Part shown: piece by piece, positions 34,159 to 45,837 of the stretch
How positions within the stretch are numbered: the stretch's first letter is position 1
Layout of the letters: every line of letters starts with the position of its first letter
DNA from: Caenorhabditis remanei
Taxonomy: Eukaryota; Nematoda; Chromadorea; Rhabditida; Rhabditidae
Assembly (NCBI RefSeq): GCF_010183535.1
Contig: NC_071331.1
Location: 7,812,001-7,876,000 of the forward strand
DNA: 64,000 nt
Direction: 5' to 3'
The notes under the pieces: generated by a model
Database searches by the model: none
Seen by the model: only the letters and a program-made list of their open reading frames with translations
What the model was told of the DNA's origin: nothing
Translations under genes and position numbers: made by a program

Positions 34159-35294
34159 GAATTCAATACTCATTTCTCGGAGTATCAAGTGTTTTAAGAA
34201 AATCTACAAATAACCTTCTAGATACAGTAATCTTCAATTTCAGCTTCGATCTGTTTCTAGCTATTGATCTCCTTTAGAGTGGGCGGAGCTATCATTTTAG
34301 GAGATTTGGGATTCAGAACAATCTATCTTGTGTCTAGTAACATTTCCAGAATGAGTAAAAACTAGAAATGATGATGAAGCAGTTTTTTCTCCGGATTTTT
34401 CTAGCTTGTTCCCTAGAAATTGGACCTTGAAATACTTACAGTTTTCATACAAATTCAAGATTTTTGCCTCCCAAAACCCTATTTTTCAGACAGTTTTCTT
34501 GAAACATTTGTTCGATTTTGTCGGTCAAAAATTTTCTGAAATTGTTTTTGTTCTACTCACTAAAAAACACGAAACACCATATTGAATGTCACTTCCAAGA
34601 TACAGTTGTCTTTGTTACCAAATCCCGGTTTTTAAACAGAAAATACCTCATTTTTCCGAATTTTTTCACTGATTTTTTTTTGAACGTCTGGTTTCGAAAC
34701 GGCATTGTAGAAAAAGTAAATTTTTGGAACTTTTTTTGAATATGACTTCCAACAATTACTTGAATTTTGGTGCAGAACTAGTCGATTGGATACAGTAACC
34801 TGAAGGCCATGCCTATCTGTATGTCAGTGAACTTCTCCAGTTCCTTTTGAATCCCAAAGAGCTTCTAAAAGTGGGCGGGGCTTATCCTCGGATCTTCAAA
34901 TCCCATTTTTATTTCTAAATAACACTTTCTAGCTACCGTAACCTCCATCACTTTTCTCCTGTCTCTTATAAAAAGTACCCCTAAAAGTGGGCGGATCCTC
35001 TCCGTGTGACTCGATCTTCAGCTAGGTTTAGGAACAATGTAATAAGTGGGCGGAGCCTATCTTCCATCCAGATTTTCGGTTTCGATAGTTTCGTTATTTC
35101 TACTAAATAAAAGTGGGCGGAGTCTCTCCAAAACCCCGGTTTGCGCCCACAATACTTCTCTGTTCCCTCAGAAATTGCCCCTATTGCAATGCTCAATTCC
35201 AAAAAGTGGGCGGAGCCTATTCCACTGTTTTCATTCCTCTCGTCTCCTTGTTTTCCCTATTCTTCTCTCCATTTCCATAAATTCTTCTTTTCAG
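34159..35294. repeat. Long-intron repeat block, copy 2 (second half)
   Basis: No gene. Contains GATACAGTAATC (about 34220) and five GTGGGCGGAG-type motifs between 34870 and 35215, ending in the TTCTTCTTTTCAG tract before exon 4. Confidence 0.6.
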
Positions 35295-35417
35295 ATCTTC
35301 TTCCAATTTCATCATAATCTGTTTCTTCGTCTCCGCCCTCATCTACAATGCTCTCTCGTTCGTCACTCCCGACTTCTGGATCCTTCTTCTCGGCCAGTTG
35401 TGTTGGTCGATCAATCT
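35295..35417 (+). pseudogene. srt exon 4 duplicate, frameshifted and truncated
   Basis: Good acceptor (TCTTTTCAG) and clear match to exon 4 through GTTGGTCGATCAAT, but there is a 1-base insertion near the start (CAATTTCATC for CAATGCATC), a 6-base deletion, and the sequence diverges before HGCPALIYI. Confidence 0.75.
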
Positions 35418-36095
35418 CTTTATTTTGCCATACGAGGAGGGAGGAGGGAGGCGGCATCGCCGCCGATCAGTAAAAAATTGATATCTGAATGATCACTCGC
35501 TTTTTGGGGAGGTTCAAAAACCCTTCGTCCATATTCTATCAGGATAGAAAAAGTCATTGAGAGATTTTACAATTTTGCGCTGCCGGGACGGACTGCTCAA
35601 CTAACGAAATTACCAACAAGTGATAAAAAGTTATATACAATCCAGAAGTAGGAAAGATTTTCGATGCCCTTTCTCACTGATTCATTCAAAAACTGAGAGT
35701 GGTGGTGTAGCGCAGGAGGTTGAGCACCCGTAGGCAACCAACTGGTACTACCTCTACTAAAATCAACTTCCGACTTCCGACTTCCAACTTCCGACTTCCG
35801 GGCGTTTTTTTCACTTCCGGCTTCCGACTTCCGGATTAGAAATTTTACTTCCGACTTCCGACTTCCGTTTTTAGAAAAAATCACTTCCGCGCAACTCTGA
35901 TACACTAGTTCTAAGGAGAAGAGGAAATCTGGGGAAGAGAATTTTTCAACAAGTATTGCAAAACGATGTGACAGATTTATTACTGTAAAAAAAAGAAAAG
36001 CAACAACAAAAACAACTTAAAATTAAAACATGAAAACTGTGACGTACAATAAAAATGCAATTTAGTTAAGGGACCTGCCTTTTGTAATTGGCCAC
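35418..36095. other. Spacer with a GGAAGT relic
   Basis: No gene seen apart from the transposon piece at 35760-35899. A GGAGGGAGGAGGGAGG purine run lies at about 35438. Confidence 0.45.
35760..35899. mobile_element. GGAAGT-type hAT-like MITE, partial
   Basis: Minus-strand copies of GGAAGTCGGAAGT ending at CCGCGCAACTCTG, the same terminus as the CAGAGTTG family. The left terminus is missing. Confidence 0.6.
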
Positions 36096-36860
36096 TTAAG
36101 AGGCGTTGTCTGTAAGATGAGGATTCCACTTGGCACAGTTGCAAAAAGTTGTTTCAATCCGAACTTTTTTCACAGCATATGTACCCCTATGGTAGTGATT
36201 CACAAATAATAAGTCACCAGTCCCCTATGACGTCATCCTAGGAAAATATGACCAATAATTGACTTTTCACCCAAAAATTCACAAAAATTTCAATTTTCCA
36301 GATAACTTTGCGAAACTTTCGGTACATGTTAGGAGTGTTCTTGACTATCTCTACACAATTTTCCAGCCCTCCAGACACCCCAGAAACCGTTCAATTAAAT
36401 TTCATTGTTGTGTTTTTTCAACTTTTCTCAAAAAATCCCTCTAGAAGCCATAAAATTTTAAATTGTATTCATATTCCCCGCAAAGTGTTCTATCAAATCC
36501 AATTAAAATCATCAAAAAGTGGGTGGACCATTTTGAGATATTTCGATTTTTTCAAAAATCACATAAGGGTCCCCCCTTATGAAAATTTTTTTTGGTAAAA
36601 AATTTGAAAAAAAAAATTGTTCCGAAAATGATCAGAATATTGATAACACACGTGAAATAAACCAATTCCAAGATTTTACATCTCAGAAAATGGTTTGAAC
36701 AGATTTCGAATTTTTCTTCATCAAATTTTTTCCCCATTTTTTGAGGTTTTCATCAATAATTTGAACTGAAGCCATAAAATTTTAACTGATGCACTAAATT
36801 CGCGCAATATTTAACATACGATCCAATTAAAATCATCAGAAAACAAGTGGACCATTTTGA

Positions 36861-38052
36861 CAAGGGAACCCCAAGCACTTGCAAGTTTGGAATTTGATGA
36901 AACTTTGGTGGGAGGTCAAGGACCCCTCCAATAGAGCTCCCACAAAATATTGGAATCCGCCCGACACTCTGCTCTGAGTTATGAGCTCTCAAAGTTTGGC
37001 TCAGATTTAACACAGTAAACCTCATTTCCGCACTTCTCAACAGTTCCCAAAATGTCACTTTCCTCCCTTTGCCACGTTTTCAACTGGCCGAGTGGCCGAG
37101 GGGATGTGCGTTGAGTTGGTGATGGAAGGGGGAAGGGATCGACCCCATGCAAGGCATTTTGGTTTTTTTATTTTTTGCTTTTCCTGGGTGGACAGTTTCA
37201 TCACTATTTGAACGCTTTTTGGGATTTTTTTATATTGTCCTGTACTTATTTTACCATGAAGTGGCATTATTTGAATTTTTGGAAAAACTATTTTTTGACC
37301 AAAATTTTCAAAGTCCCTTACCAGTTGTGTGCCAATTTTGCACGAAAAAATTTTCATCGAAATAATACTTGGGAATCATCAAAGACAGTAGAGACGTGAA
37401 ATATATCCAGCCCTGGAGCTGATTTGTGGAAATTTTTCATTCCAAGTTTGCAAGTCCAAAACTTTTGCCGAGAACTGATCAAATGCACTTCGTATGTTTC
37501 TCATACACTATGTGTTCATGGGTACTGTCTTTGATGATTCCCAAGTATTATTTCGATGAAAATTTTTTCGTGCAAAATTGGCACACAACTGGTAAGGGAC
37601 TTTGAAAATTTTGGTCAAAAAATAGTTTTTCCAAAAATTCAAATAATGCCACTTCATGGTAAAATAAGTACAGGACAATATAAAAAAATCCCAAAAAGCG
37701 TTCAAATAATGATGAAACTGTCCACCCAGGAAAAGCAAAAAATAAAAAAACCAAAATGCCTTGCATGGGGTCGATCCCTTCCCCCTTCCATCACCAACTC
37801 AACGCACATCCCCTCGGCCACTCGGCCAGTTGAAAACGTGGCAAAGGGAGGAAAGTGACATTTTGGGAACTGTTGAGAAGTGCGGAAATGAGGTTTACTG
37901 TGTTAAATCTGAGCCAAACTTTGAGAGCTCATAACTCAGAGCAGAGTGTCGGGCGGATTCCAATATTTTGTGGGAGCTCTATTGGAGGGGTCCTTGACCT
38001 CCCACCAAAGTTTCATCAAATTCCAAACTTGCAAGTGCTTGGGGTTCCCTTG
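36861..38052. mobile_element. Inner 1.19-kb palindrome, copy A, TGA duplication
   Basis: Ends CAAGGGAACCCCAAGCACTTG and exact inverse, flanked by TGA (36858-36860 and 38053-38055). Arms of nearly 600 bp meet near 37490. The uninterrupted site (CCATTTTGAGATATTTC) survives at about 36530 and 39805. The arms carry TGGCCGAGTGGCCGAGGGG, like the D-arm of tRNA-Ser/Leu, and GGGATCGACCCC, like a T-arm. A 3-bp duplication would fit a PIF/Harbinger-type element, but no transposase is present. Confidence 0.83.
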
Positions 38053-38441
38053 TGAGATATTTTCATTTATTTTGAAAGTCACATAAGGGTCCCCCCCATG
38101 GAAAGAAAATTTTATCGAAAAAATAAGTCGACATTATTTTGATGCAAAAACGTTCAAAACATTTTACAAATGGTTTTCTAATATTTCATTAAAGCTCTGA
38201 ACGTTTCTGCATAAAAATAATGTCGACTTATTTTTTCGATAAAATTTTCTTTCCATGGGGGGGACCCTTATGTGATTTTCAAAATAAATGAAAATATCTC
38301 AAAATGGTCCACTTGTTTTTTGATGATTTTAATTGGATCGTGTGTTAAATATTGCGTGAATTTAGTGCATCAGTTAAAATTTTATGGCTTCTGTACAAAT
38401 TATTGATGAAAACGTCAAAAAATGGGAAAAAATTTTGATGA

Positions 38442-39626
38442 CAAGGGAACCCCAAGCACTTGTAAATTTGGAATTGGATGAAACTTTGGTGGGAGGTCAA
38501 GGACCCCTCCAATAGAGCTCCCTCAAAATATTGGAACACGCTCGGCACTCTCCTCCGAGTTATGAGCTCTCAAAGTTTGGCTCAGATTTAACACAGTAAA
38601 CCTCATTTCCTCACTTCTCAACAGTTCCCAAAATGCCACTTCCCTCCCTTTGCCACGTTTTCGACTGGCCGAGTGGCCGAGGGGATGTGCGTTGAGTTGG
38701 TAATCTGAGGAGGAAGGGATCGACCCCACGCAAGGCGTTTTTCTTTTTTTCTTTTTTCTTTTCATTGGGTGGACAGTTTCATCGTTTGAACGCTTTTTAT
38801 ATATGTTCTGTACTCATTTCATCAAGAAATTCCATAATTTAAAGTTTGAAAAAATAATTTTTCGCCGAAATTTTCAAAGTGCCTCACCATTCGGGTGCCA
38901 ATTTTATACAAAAAAATGTTCATCGAATTAACACTTGGGAAACGTCTAGGACAGTGCCAATGCACACATAGTCTGTTAGAGAGATGAAAGATCCATTCCT
39001 GTAGCTGATTTGTGGAGATTTTTCGTTCCAATTTTGCAAGTTTATCCAAAACTTTTGAAGACTGATTAAAGATGTACTTCTCATCTCTCTAACAGACTAT
39101 GTGTGCATTGGCACTGTCCTAGACGTTTCCCAAGTGTTAATTCGATGAACATTTTTTTGTATAAAATTGGCACCCGAATGGTGAGGCACTTTGAAAATTT
39201 CGGCGAAAAATTATTTTTTCAAACTTTAAATTATGGAATTTCTTGATGAAATGAGTACAGAACATATATAAAAAGCGTTCAAACGATGAAACTGTCCACC
39301 CAATGAAAAGAAAAAAGAAAAAAAGAAAAACGCCTTGCGTGGGGTCGATCCCTTCCTCCTCAGATTACCAACTCAACGCACATCCCCTCGGCCACTCGGC
39401 CAGTCGAAAACGTGGCAAAGGGAGGGAAGTGGCATTTTGGGAACTGTTGAGAAGTGAGGAAATGAGGTTTACTGTGTTAAATCTGAGCCAAACTTTGAGA
39501 GCTCATAACTCGGAGGAGAGTGCCGAGCGTGTTCCAATATTTTGAGGGAGCTCTATTGGAGGGGTCCTTGACCTCCCACCAAAGTTTCATCCAATTCCAA
39601 ATTTACAAGTGCTTGGGGTTCCCTTG
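38442..39626. mobile_element. Inner 1.19-kb palindrome, copy B, TGA duplication
   Basis: Same family as copy A, with the same 21-bp ends and TGA flanks (38439-38441 and 39627-39629). The centre is near 39055. The empty site is visible in the opposite arm of the host palindrome near 36715 (inverse of TTTGATGAAGAAAAATTCG). Both arms carry the tRNA-like A-box and B-box-like sequences. Confidence 0.83.
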
Positions 39627-40350
39627 TGAAGAAAAATACGAAATCTGTTCAAACCAATTTCTGAGGTGTGATATCTAGGAAATGGCTTATTCCAAGTGAT
39701 TTATCAATATTCTGATCATTTTCGGAGTTAATTTTTTTTTGAAATTTTTTTCAAAAATGAAATTTTCATAAGGGGGGACCCTTATGTGATTTTTGAAAAA
39801 ATCGAAATATCTCAAAATGGTCCACCCACTTTTTGACGATTTTAATTGGATTTGATAGAACACTTTGCGGGGAATATGAATACAATTTAAAATTTTATGG
39901 CTTCTAGAGGGATTTTTTGAGAAAAGTTGAAAAAACATGAAAATGAATTTTAATTGAACGGTTTCTTGGGTGTCTGGAGGGCTGGAAATTTGTGTAGGGG
40001 TAGTCAAAAACACTCCTAACATGTTACTAACGTTTCCCAATGTTATCTGAAAAATTCAAATTTTTATGAATTTTTGGGTGAAAAGTCAATTATTGGTCAT
40101 GTTTTCCTAGGATGACGTCATAGGGGACTGGTGACATATTTTTTGTAAATCACTACCATAGGGGTACATATGCTGTAAAAAGAGTTCGGATTGAAACAAC
40201 TTTTTGCAACTGTGCCAGGGCCCAACACAAACATTCTCACTCTTACAGATAGTGCCTCTTAAGAGTCATTGAGTAGCAACAGTCATGACATCTCCTCGGG
40301 AGACGCCTTTACAACAAAGTTATGAAAGCATCAGCCAATTTCAGAGAATA

Positions 40351-43300
40351 TTATGTTGCCACAGGCAAGAACACTCCAATCAAGCTATTCGGATGTGTGT
40401 CCATCAATCCGTTATCCAACTCCCTCAACTCTGTTTCCTTCACATAAATATTCAAGTTGAGTGTGAAATGATTATCCATATCCTTCACCTGAAATCGTCT
40501 CCCAACCCATTTAATCATATTCAATCTCTCTGGACCACTTTCGACAATTTCACATGGGACAAACATCCGGATACATTCCACTCGATCACTGAGCAAGGAG
40601 TATTCCGATGGAATTTCAGCCAACTCTTCAGTATTTCCACCTTTAAAACTGCGAATCTCGGTGAAAAACTGAATATTCACTTCGAGTTTCCGTTGTTTCT
40701 CCAGTTGAATCACTCTCAATATATTCTTCATAAACTCTTCCAAACTACAACTGTGTTCATGTTTCCAGTGACTGAAATCAATAGATAATTTGTCCATTCG
40801 GAATAGTCTTCGGAGGTTTGCAATGTAGTTCTCGAATCTCTTCTCGTAAACTGTTTCTGGGTTACTGTACATCAGGCCACCAGCACAATCGTATGAATTC
40901 GCTAATCTGACGGAAACATGTTGGAGTTTCAAATCACCGGATTGACCCGTTTTCCAGTATGGATCATCTAGCTTGATCTTCGCGAAGTATCCTCCATCTA
41001 TCCATTTCTCACGGCATATTTTTTCAACTGTGCATGTAATCATATTCATTCGAATTGTTTTCACATTCCATTTCCTTATCATAGCGTCCAATACTTCCCG
41101 TGGCATCGCAAAATGAGAATTTATCTTTACTCCGTCAACGTAGTATTCTCTCAATTCGCAAATCCATAGAACCAGTGTATCACATGAAATAGAAGGTCGT
41201 GTGACGCCATGCAAATGTTTGAAACACTCCTCTTTTGTGGTCGATTTCAGTGTACAGTCATTGGCGATATCTTCGAGTAATCTGAATTATTAAATACTTT
41301 TTGTGGTCTGTTATGTCATTGTCACATTATAATGTATGCATTTCGGCAAGTTCGTCACAGCCCGCCGAAAGCGAGCGCCGGAAAGTTTGGACAGGGCGAA
41401 AATTCCAGAAATTTCCTTTCATAGTCTTTAGAGTTTTTCTATCAATATTTGCCGTATTCTATGAAATTTATTAAGGAATACAATACAAATGATCTAAAAT
41501 ACCGTCAAAATTTTAAAAATCAACACGTCAAAATTCTCGGCCACCACACCAATTTTCTCCGCCCATTTCACTAACCAAACTTTCCGCTCGAAGCCACGGC
41601 ACAGTACTTTGTGAACGCCTCTTCAGGAGGTCGTGCTAAGCGGGTTGTGTACCAAATAATAATTCTAAAAGTATGATAATGCACTTGGTGGAACGCATAC
41701 ATGATATGCGAATGGCCTCTCTGACCACTCTCACTGTAATAATTTTTTTAAACCACTCACTTATCAGAAATATGCAGTTTTCTGTAATGAATTGGATTCC
41801 TGACCCTTCGCAACATTCGAAACCTCACTGGTCCATACTCCACACATTGTCTTGCCATATTCGCACAATTCCCACATCCTTCACACACATCTTCCAGTCC
41901 AATCAATCTTCGGACACTTTCGCCTGTTACGCATTAGATTGGCTCTCTGAGCGGTGCTTTAAGTGCTTGTACAGTAGCGAGCATAAGTGAGCACCCCTAG
42001 GTACTTTTATGTGCAACTCAGCTGAATCAAATACCAGAAATTGAGAAAAAAATAGGAATTAAAAAAATTTTTAGTGAAAAATATTAGAAAATTTTTTTTT
42101 TCTTAGTCTGTAATTTTTTGATGTTGGTTTGTAGAAAAACACAAGACACGTCTTTTGGTGCATGTTTCGGCTAATTTGAAACCTTTTTTGAAGAGTTATG
42201 AAGATTTTTCCGAGTGCACTACTTTTGACTTCTGGAGCTCTAGTACGATGCTCAGGAGTTGAGAAGCCAATTCAACATAATTTTTTGTTTATTTGAACAT
42301 GTTCCATCATTTTAACATTAAAAACTGAATAACTCCAAGAGAAAATAAAAAGTTTTTTTTCGAATTTTCCAATCAAGATCAGGAAAAATCGATTATCGTA
42401 AAAATCAGTGATGGGAGTTTTTCAAAAAACATATATTCGTATTGCTGAATATTTTGGCTTTTTTTCAAAAAAAAGTTTTTGCAAAACGGACATGATTCAG
42501 CTGAGTTACACATAAAAGTACCTAGGGGTGCTCACTTATGCTCGCTACTGTATATCGACGCTGAGAGTTCCCAGGTTAATTAGCAGAGTTGTCCGGAATC
42601 TGGATTTCGGAAATTCCGGATTCGGAATTCCGGGTTTTTTTTTGACATTCCGGTTCCGGATTCCGGATTTTGAAAAGATGATTCCGGTCCCGGATTCCGG
42701 ATTCCGGAAAATAAAATTTTTATTCCGAACTCCGGATTCCGGTTTTTTGAGTTTAATTTTTCCGGAATTCAGAAGTTGAAATTTGGAATTTTTTGAGTTT
42801 AAAAAGCAACTATAGCACTTATTTTTTGATTTTAATCCTCAAAAGTAGTTTAAAAATTTATTTATCATTAAAAACTCTCAAAAAAATGACTTGGCCTTGC
42901 AAATTTATCGAATCATTTCGAAAAAGTTTTTTTTGTGATTCCGGTTCCGGATTTCGGATTTCGAAAATTTCATTCCGGTTCCGGATTCCGTATTCCGGAA
43001 AATGTAAAATTTCATTCCGGTTCCGGATTCCGGAAACTGAAAAATGGCATTCCGTACAACTTTGTTAATTAGGTCAGGATTCCGGTAGCAACTGAAGCAT
43101 TTAGTGTTGGGCACACTTTGAAACGATTTTAGGTACAAAAGTGCAAAAAATTTGTCCGTAAGTACTACACAGGCTTTAAATATTGTATGACACCCGACCC
43201 TGTAAACTTACGATTCCCGCCAATTAAATCCGAGTAAATTATGTCATGGAGGTTTCGAGCGAACATCTCTTCAGGGTGCCATAAGTTCTTTGTGATGATT

Positions 43301-43683
43301 TCTTTCACTTTCACACCGACAATTTTGTTGAGAAAACTGGAAATCAATTTGATACAAATTACAAAATAAAAATTAAAGACTCACTTGAAATATCCGGGAA
43401 TTATTGATTTTTTTATTTTCCGATAGTTGATGAAAATCCAATCCTTATCGGTATCCTCACATCTCTCCGCTTTTCCGATAAACTCAATTTTCATTTTCCG
43501 ATGATTTCTTCTAATTACTCGAAGAAATAGGGAATTGAATGATTTATTGATTAGTCGGGTGCTTAAATTACTCTCACAGTTCCAGGTTAAATTGCTGACA
43601 ATCATTTCTAGTAGATGGGGGTTATCGAATACTTTGGAGCTGAGGGATTCATCGAAAACCTTCGAAGAATTGGAAACTGACAT
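40351..43683 (-). CDS. F-box family protein, four exons
   Basis: Minus-strand model: exons 43683-43385, 43336-43212, 41923-41761 and 41281-40351, all with GT-AG junctions (donors GTGAGT, GTAAGT, GTGAGT) and agreeing phases, giving 505 residues. F-box at about residues 17-66: VFDNPHLLEMIVSNLTW...RLINKSFNSLFLRVIRRNHRK, of a type common in Caenorhabditis F-box genes. Exon 3, too short to stand out alone, adds CEGCGNCANMARQC, a small Cys cluster. The remainder (about 200-505) has no domain I can name but is well formed (SLEEFMKNILRVIQLEKQRK, MIKWVGRRFQVKD). Likely role by family: target choice in an SCF ubiquitin ligase. The 1.3-kb second intron contains two transposons. The start could be 28 codons upstream (43767), but the chosen Met sits closer to the F-box. 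Confidence 0.72.
41282..41760. other. Third intron of the F-box gene
   Basis: Holds imperfect terminal similarities (CACAGCCCGC near 41356 and GCGGGTTGTG near 41640) that might mark a degraded MITE. No exon was found in it. Confidence 0.35.
41972..42550. mobile_element. Tc1-like 579-bp MITE in an intron
   Basis: Ends CAGTAGCGAGCATAAGTGAG and its inverse, identical for over 40 bases with one change, flanked by TA (41970-41971 and 42551-42552). CAGT ends and TA duplication are typical of Tc1-like elements. No transposase. It sits in intron 2 of the F-box gene. Confidence 0.85.
42584..43064. mobile_element. hAT-like ATTCCGG-repeat MITE in an intron
   Basis: Perfect 8-bp duplication TTAATTAG (42576-42583 and 43065-43072). 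Ends CAGAGTTGTCCGGAATC and GGCATTCCGTACAACTTTG. The interior shows the undisturbed version of the site where the TTAA element of 1540-3492 inserted in the sister copy. Confidence 0.85.
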
Positions 43684-44468
43684 GGTATACAAAGGGAGGA
43701 ATGAATGAATATCCTCTGTGTAAATGGGCAGACTGACAAGAGAAGACAGATGGCAGAGGGGGGACAATATCGATCGAGACTGTTTCTCTCACGGGAATAC
43801 TGTTTGTTGACTTTGGACGCATTCAAGGTCTCGCAAAGAAAACCACAGTATTCCGAGGTTTTGGTTTACTTTATTCATATTGTGGCTCAAATTCTAGAAT
43901 TAACTTGTTTGGGAATATGATTCAACGAATTTATATGCATTACTGAGAATCCTGTCTCTCAAAATTAAAAGTCATCTTCTAGATGCAGTAATCATCTGTT
44001 TCACCTCCAATCTGTTTCTAAATTTTCGATTGAATCCTTCAAAGTGGGTGGAGCTTCCTGGCACGTTAGCTTATAATAAATCGTTTGCATTTAATATTTG
44101 AAACTCTATTTGACATACCCTAAAATCAAATTATTTCATATAGTTTTCATTACATTTTGTTCGGAGCAATAAATCACATAGAATTGAAAATCGTTATTTC
44201 GAGCTGAAATTTCAAAAGTTCTCGATACAGTAATCTAATTTTTTTAAAGTCTAAACTTTGTTTAAAAATTTTCTCTTGATCTGGATTCAGTACAGCAAGG
44301 TCTCTTAATTATAATGCAAACATGCGCACGTCCAAAACCAAAAGACAATAATAATTAGAATATGAAAAGACAATTGAAAAATTGCATTTACGGCAGTTTT
44401 CTATGAACAGTAACCTCAATAAAATAGAAGGATCCAATCCTGGGACTGCAGTTATTTTTGTTTTTCTG
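43684..44468. other. Upstream of the F-box gene, then array intron repeat
   Basis: No further gene. From about 43900 the sequence is again the long-intron repeat (GATGCAGTAATCATC, CAAAGTGGGTGGAGC, CTCGATACAGTAATC). Confidence 0.5.
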
Positions 44469-44476
44469 TTCCAAAA

Positions 44477-44814
44477 TAGGGCTGTTAAAACAGGCGTTTT
44501 ACGGCGGCAATCGCCGGTTTCATTTCCGGCGTGGGCGACAATCGCCGGAAATGAAACCGGCGATTGCGGCAAGTAAAATTTTAAAAACCGGCGTTTAACG
44601 CCGGTTTTTATCATTTTTATTCATTTTCAGTATATTTTCTACTCAAAAAAGCGGCGTTTGACGCCGGTTTAGAAATGAAAACCGGCGTTTGACGCCGGTT
44701 TGGAAATGAAAACCGGCGATGGAAGCAAGTTTTGGAAATAAACTTGCTTTTCATGCAATTAACGTGAAAAAAGCGGCGCCGGCTTGCCGGCGATTGCCGC
44801 AAGTAACAGCCCTA
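44477..44814. mobile_element. hAT-like MITE, TAGGGCTGTTA ends
   Basis: Perfect duplication TTCCAAAA (44469-44476 and 44815-44822), fitting the hAT pattern. Ends TAGGGCTGTTA and inverse; interior of AACCGGCGTTTGACGCCGG-like hairpins. The empty site is at about 33649 (CTGTTCCAAAATACAACAAC). A second copy lies at 56372-56678. Confidence 0.88.
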
Positions 44815-44822
44815 TTCCAAAA

Positions 44823-45434
44823 TACAACAATTGACTTGTGGAATTTTGTTTACCGTATCAAGCAGTTGTTTTCTAGATACAGTGATTTGTATTTTACTAC
44901 GAGCTTTTTTTGGTTCCAGTCAAATGTTTTAGATAATTAATTCATTACTCATTTCTCGGTGTATCAAGTGCACTGAGAAGAACTACAAAACAACCTTCTA
45001 GATACAGTAACCTTCAATTTCAGTTTCGATTTATTTCTAGCTTCCAATTGAACTCCTTTAAAGAGGGCGGAGCTATCATTTTTAGAGATTTGGAATTCGG
45101 ATCCTTTGACGTCTTTTGAGTACCATTCCCAGAATGAGAAAGAACAAGAAATGATGATGAAACAGTAATGTTTTTGGAGTTTTTTTTTAGCTAATTCCCT
45201 ACCATTAACAAGTAACAGAGCATGTTTTCTAGCCACCGCATGAAATGTGTCAATGAAATTAAATATTCTCAAACAAATGCCAAGAATCAGTAATAAGTTT
45301 TAGAAATGCTCAAAACTCAGTACTAGTCTTGAATCGATAAAAAAATTGCTGCCGACTGGAAAGTATAGGAAAATGTTAAATTTAATTAATTAATTGGGAG
45401 CAATTATCAATCAATCCAATCAGCGTCTTTACAG
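44823..45434. other. Array intron repeat
   Basis: No gene. Contains GATACAGTAACC (about 45001) and GAGGGCGGAGC (about 45065), and runs into the acceptor of the next exon 5 copy. Confidence 0.5.
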
Positions 45435-45482
45435 AAAATCGAAACATCCTCCGTCAACACTGCGTCTCGATCCAGAATCTAA
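45435..45482 (+). pseudogene. srt exon 5 duplicate
   Basis: A 48-bp copy encoding the C-terminal KIETSSVNTASRSRI followed by TAA, after a CTTTACAG acceptor. No exon 4 adjoins it upstream. Confidence 0.7.
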
Positions 45483-45837
45483 CCTAAATCAGTCTGAATT
45501 AATTGGTCTAATTAATTGACGAGGACGAATTAAATATCACATTTAAAATTTAAAAAAAAAGACTGTGAACTATCAAATGAACTTGAAACCATCAAAAATA
45601 CTCAAAAGTGTATTTCTTTTTTATTTAACTTTGACTTTCCTGTAGACTTCGCTATAATGAAAAATGAAACTGAAATGTCTTATAAATAACTCTGAGTTTT
45701 AAATTTTCCAGAAGCGTTCAAAATTTTTTTTTCGAAATTAAACATTATTTTCCCAGTTTCAACGCATTGATTTTTAGTAGAAACTATCCTTCATCCGATT
45801 GTTCTCAAACGAAACAATGAAAACAAATATATTTCAG

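Larger units (their letters stand above)
36100..40258. mobile_element. TTAA-flanked palindromic element with two nested palindromes
   Basis: TTAA at 36096-36099 and 40259-40262; termini GAGGCGTTGTCTGTAAGA and the near inverse TCTTACAGATAGTGCCTC. Left-arm sequence 36120-36860 is mirrored in 38230-38440 and 39640-40240, with its centre near 38180. Each arm is interrupted at a different point by a 1.19-kb palindromic element; without them it would be about 1.78 kb. No coding capacity. Confidence 0.85.

Noticed and set aside
37055..38055. Several 70-100 codon open frames in both orientations
   Set aside because: Each frame has a mirror copy in the opposite arm of the same palindrome, so they are by-products of inverted symmetry. 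No domain, start context or splice evidence.
38523..39545. Paired open frames with Lys-rich starts
   Set aside because: Mirror images in the two arms of inner palindrome B, and related to those of palindrome A; not genes.
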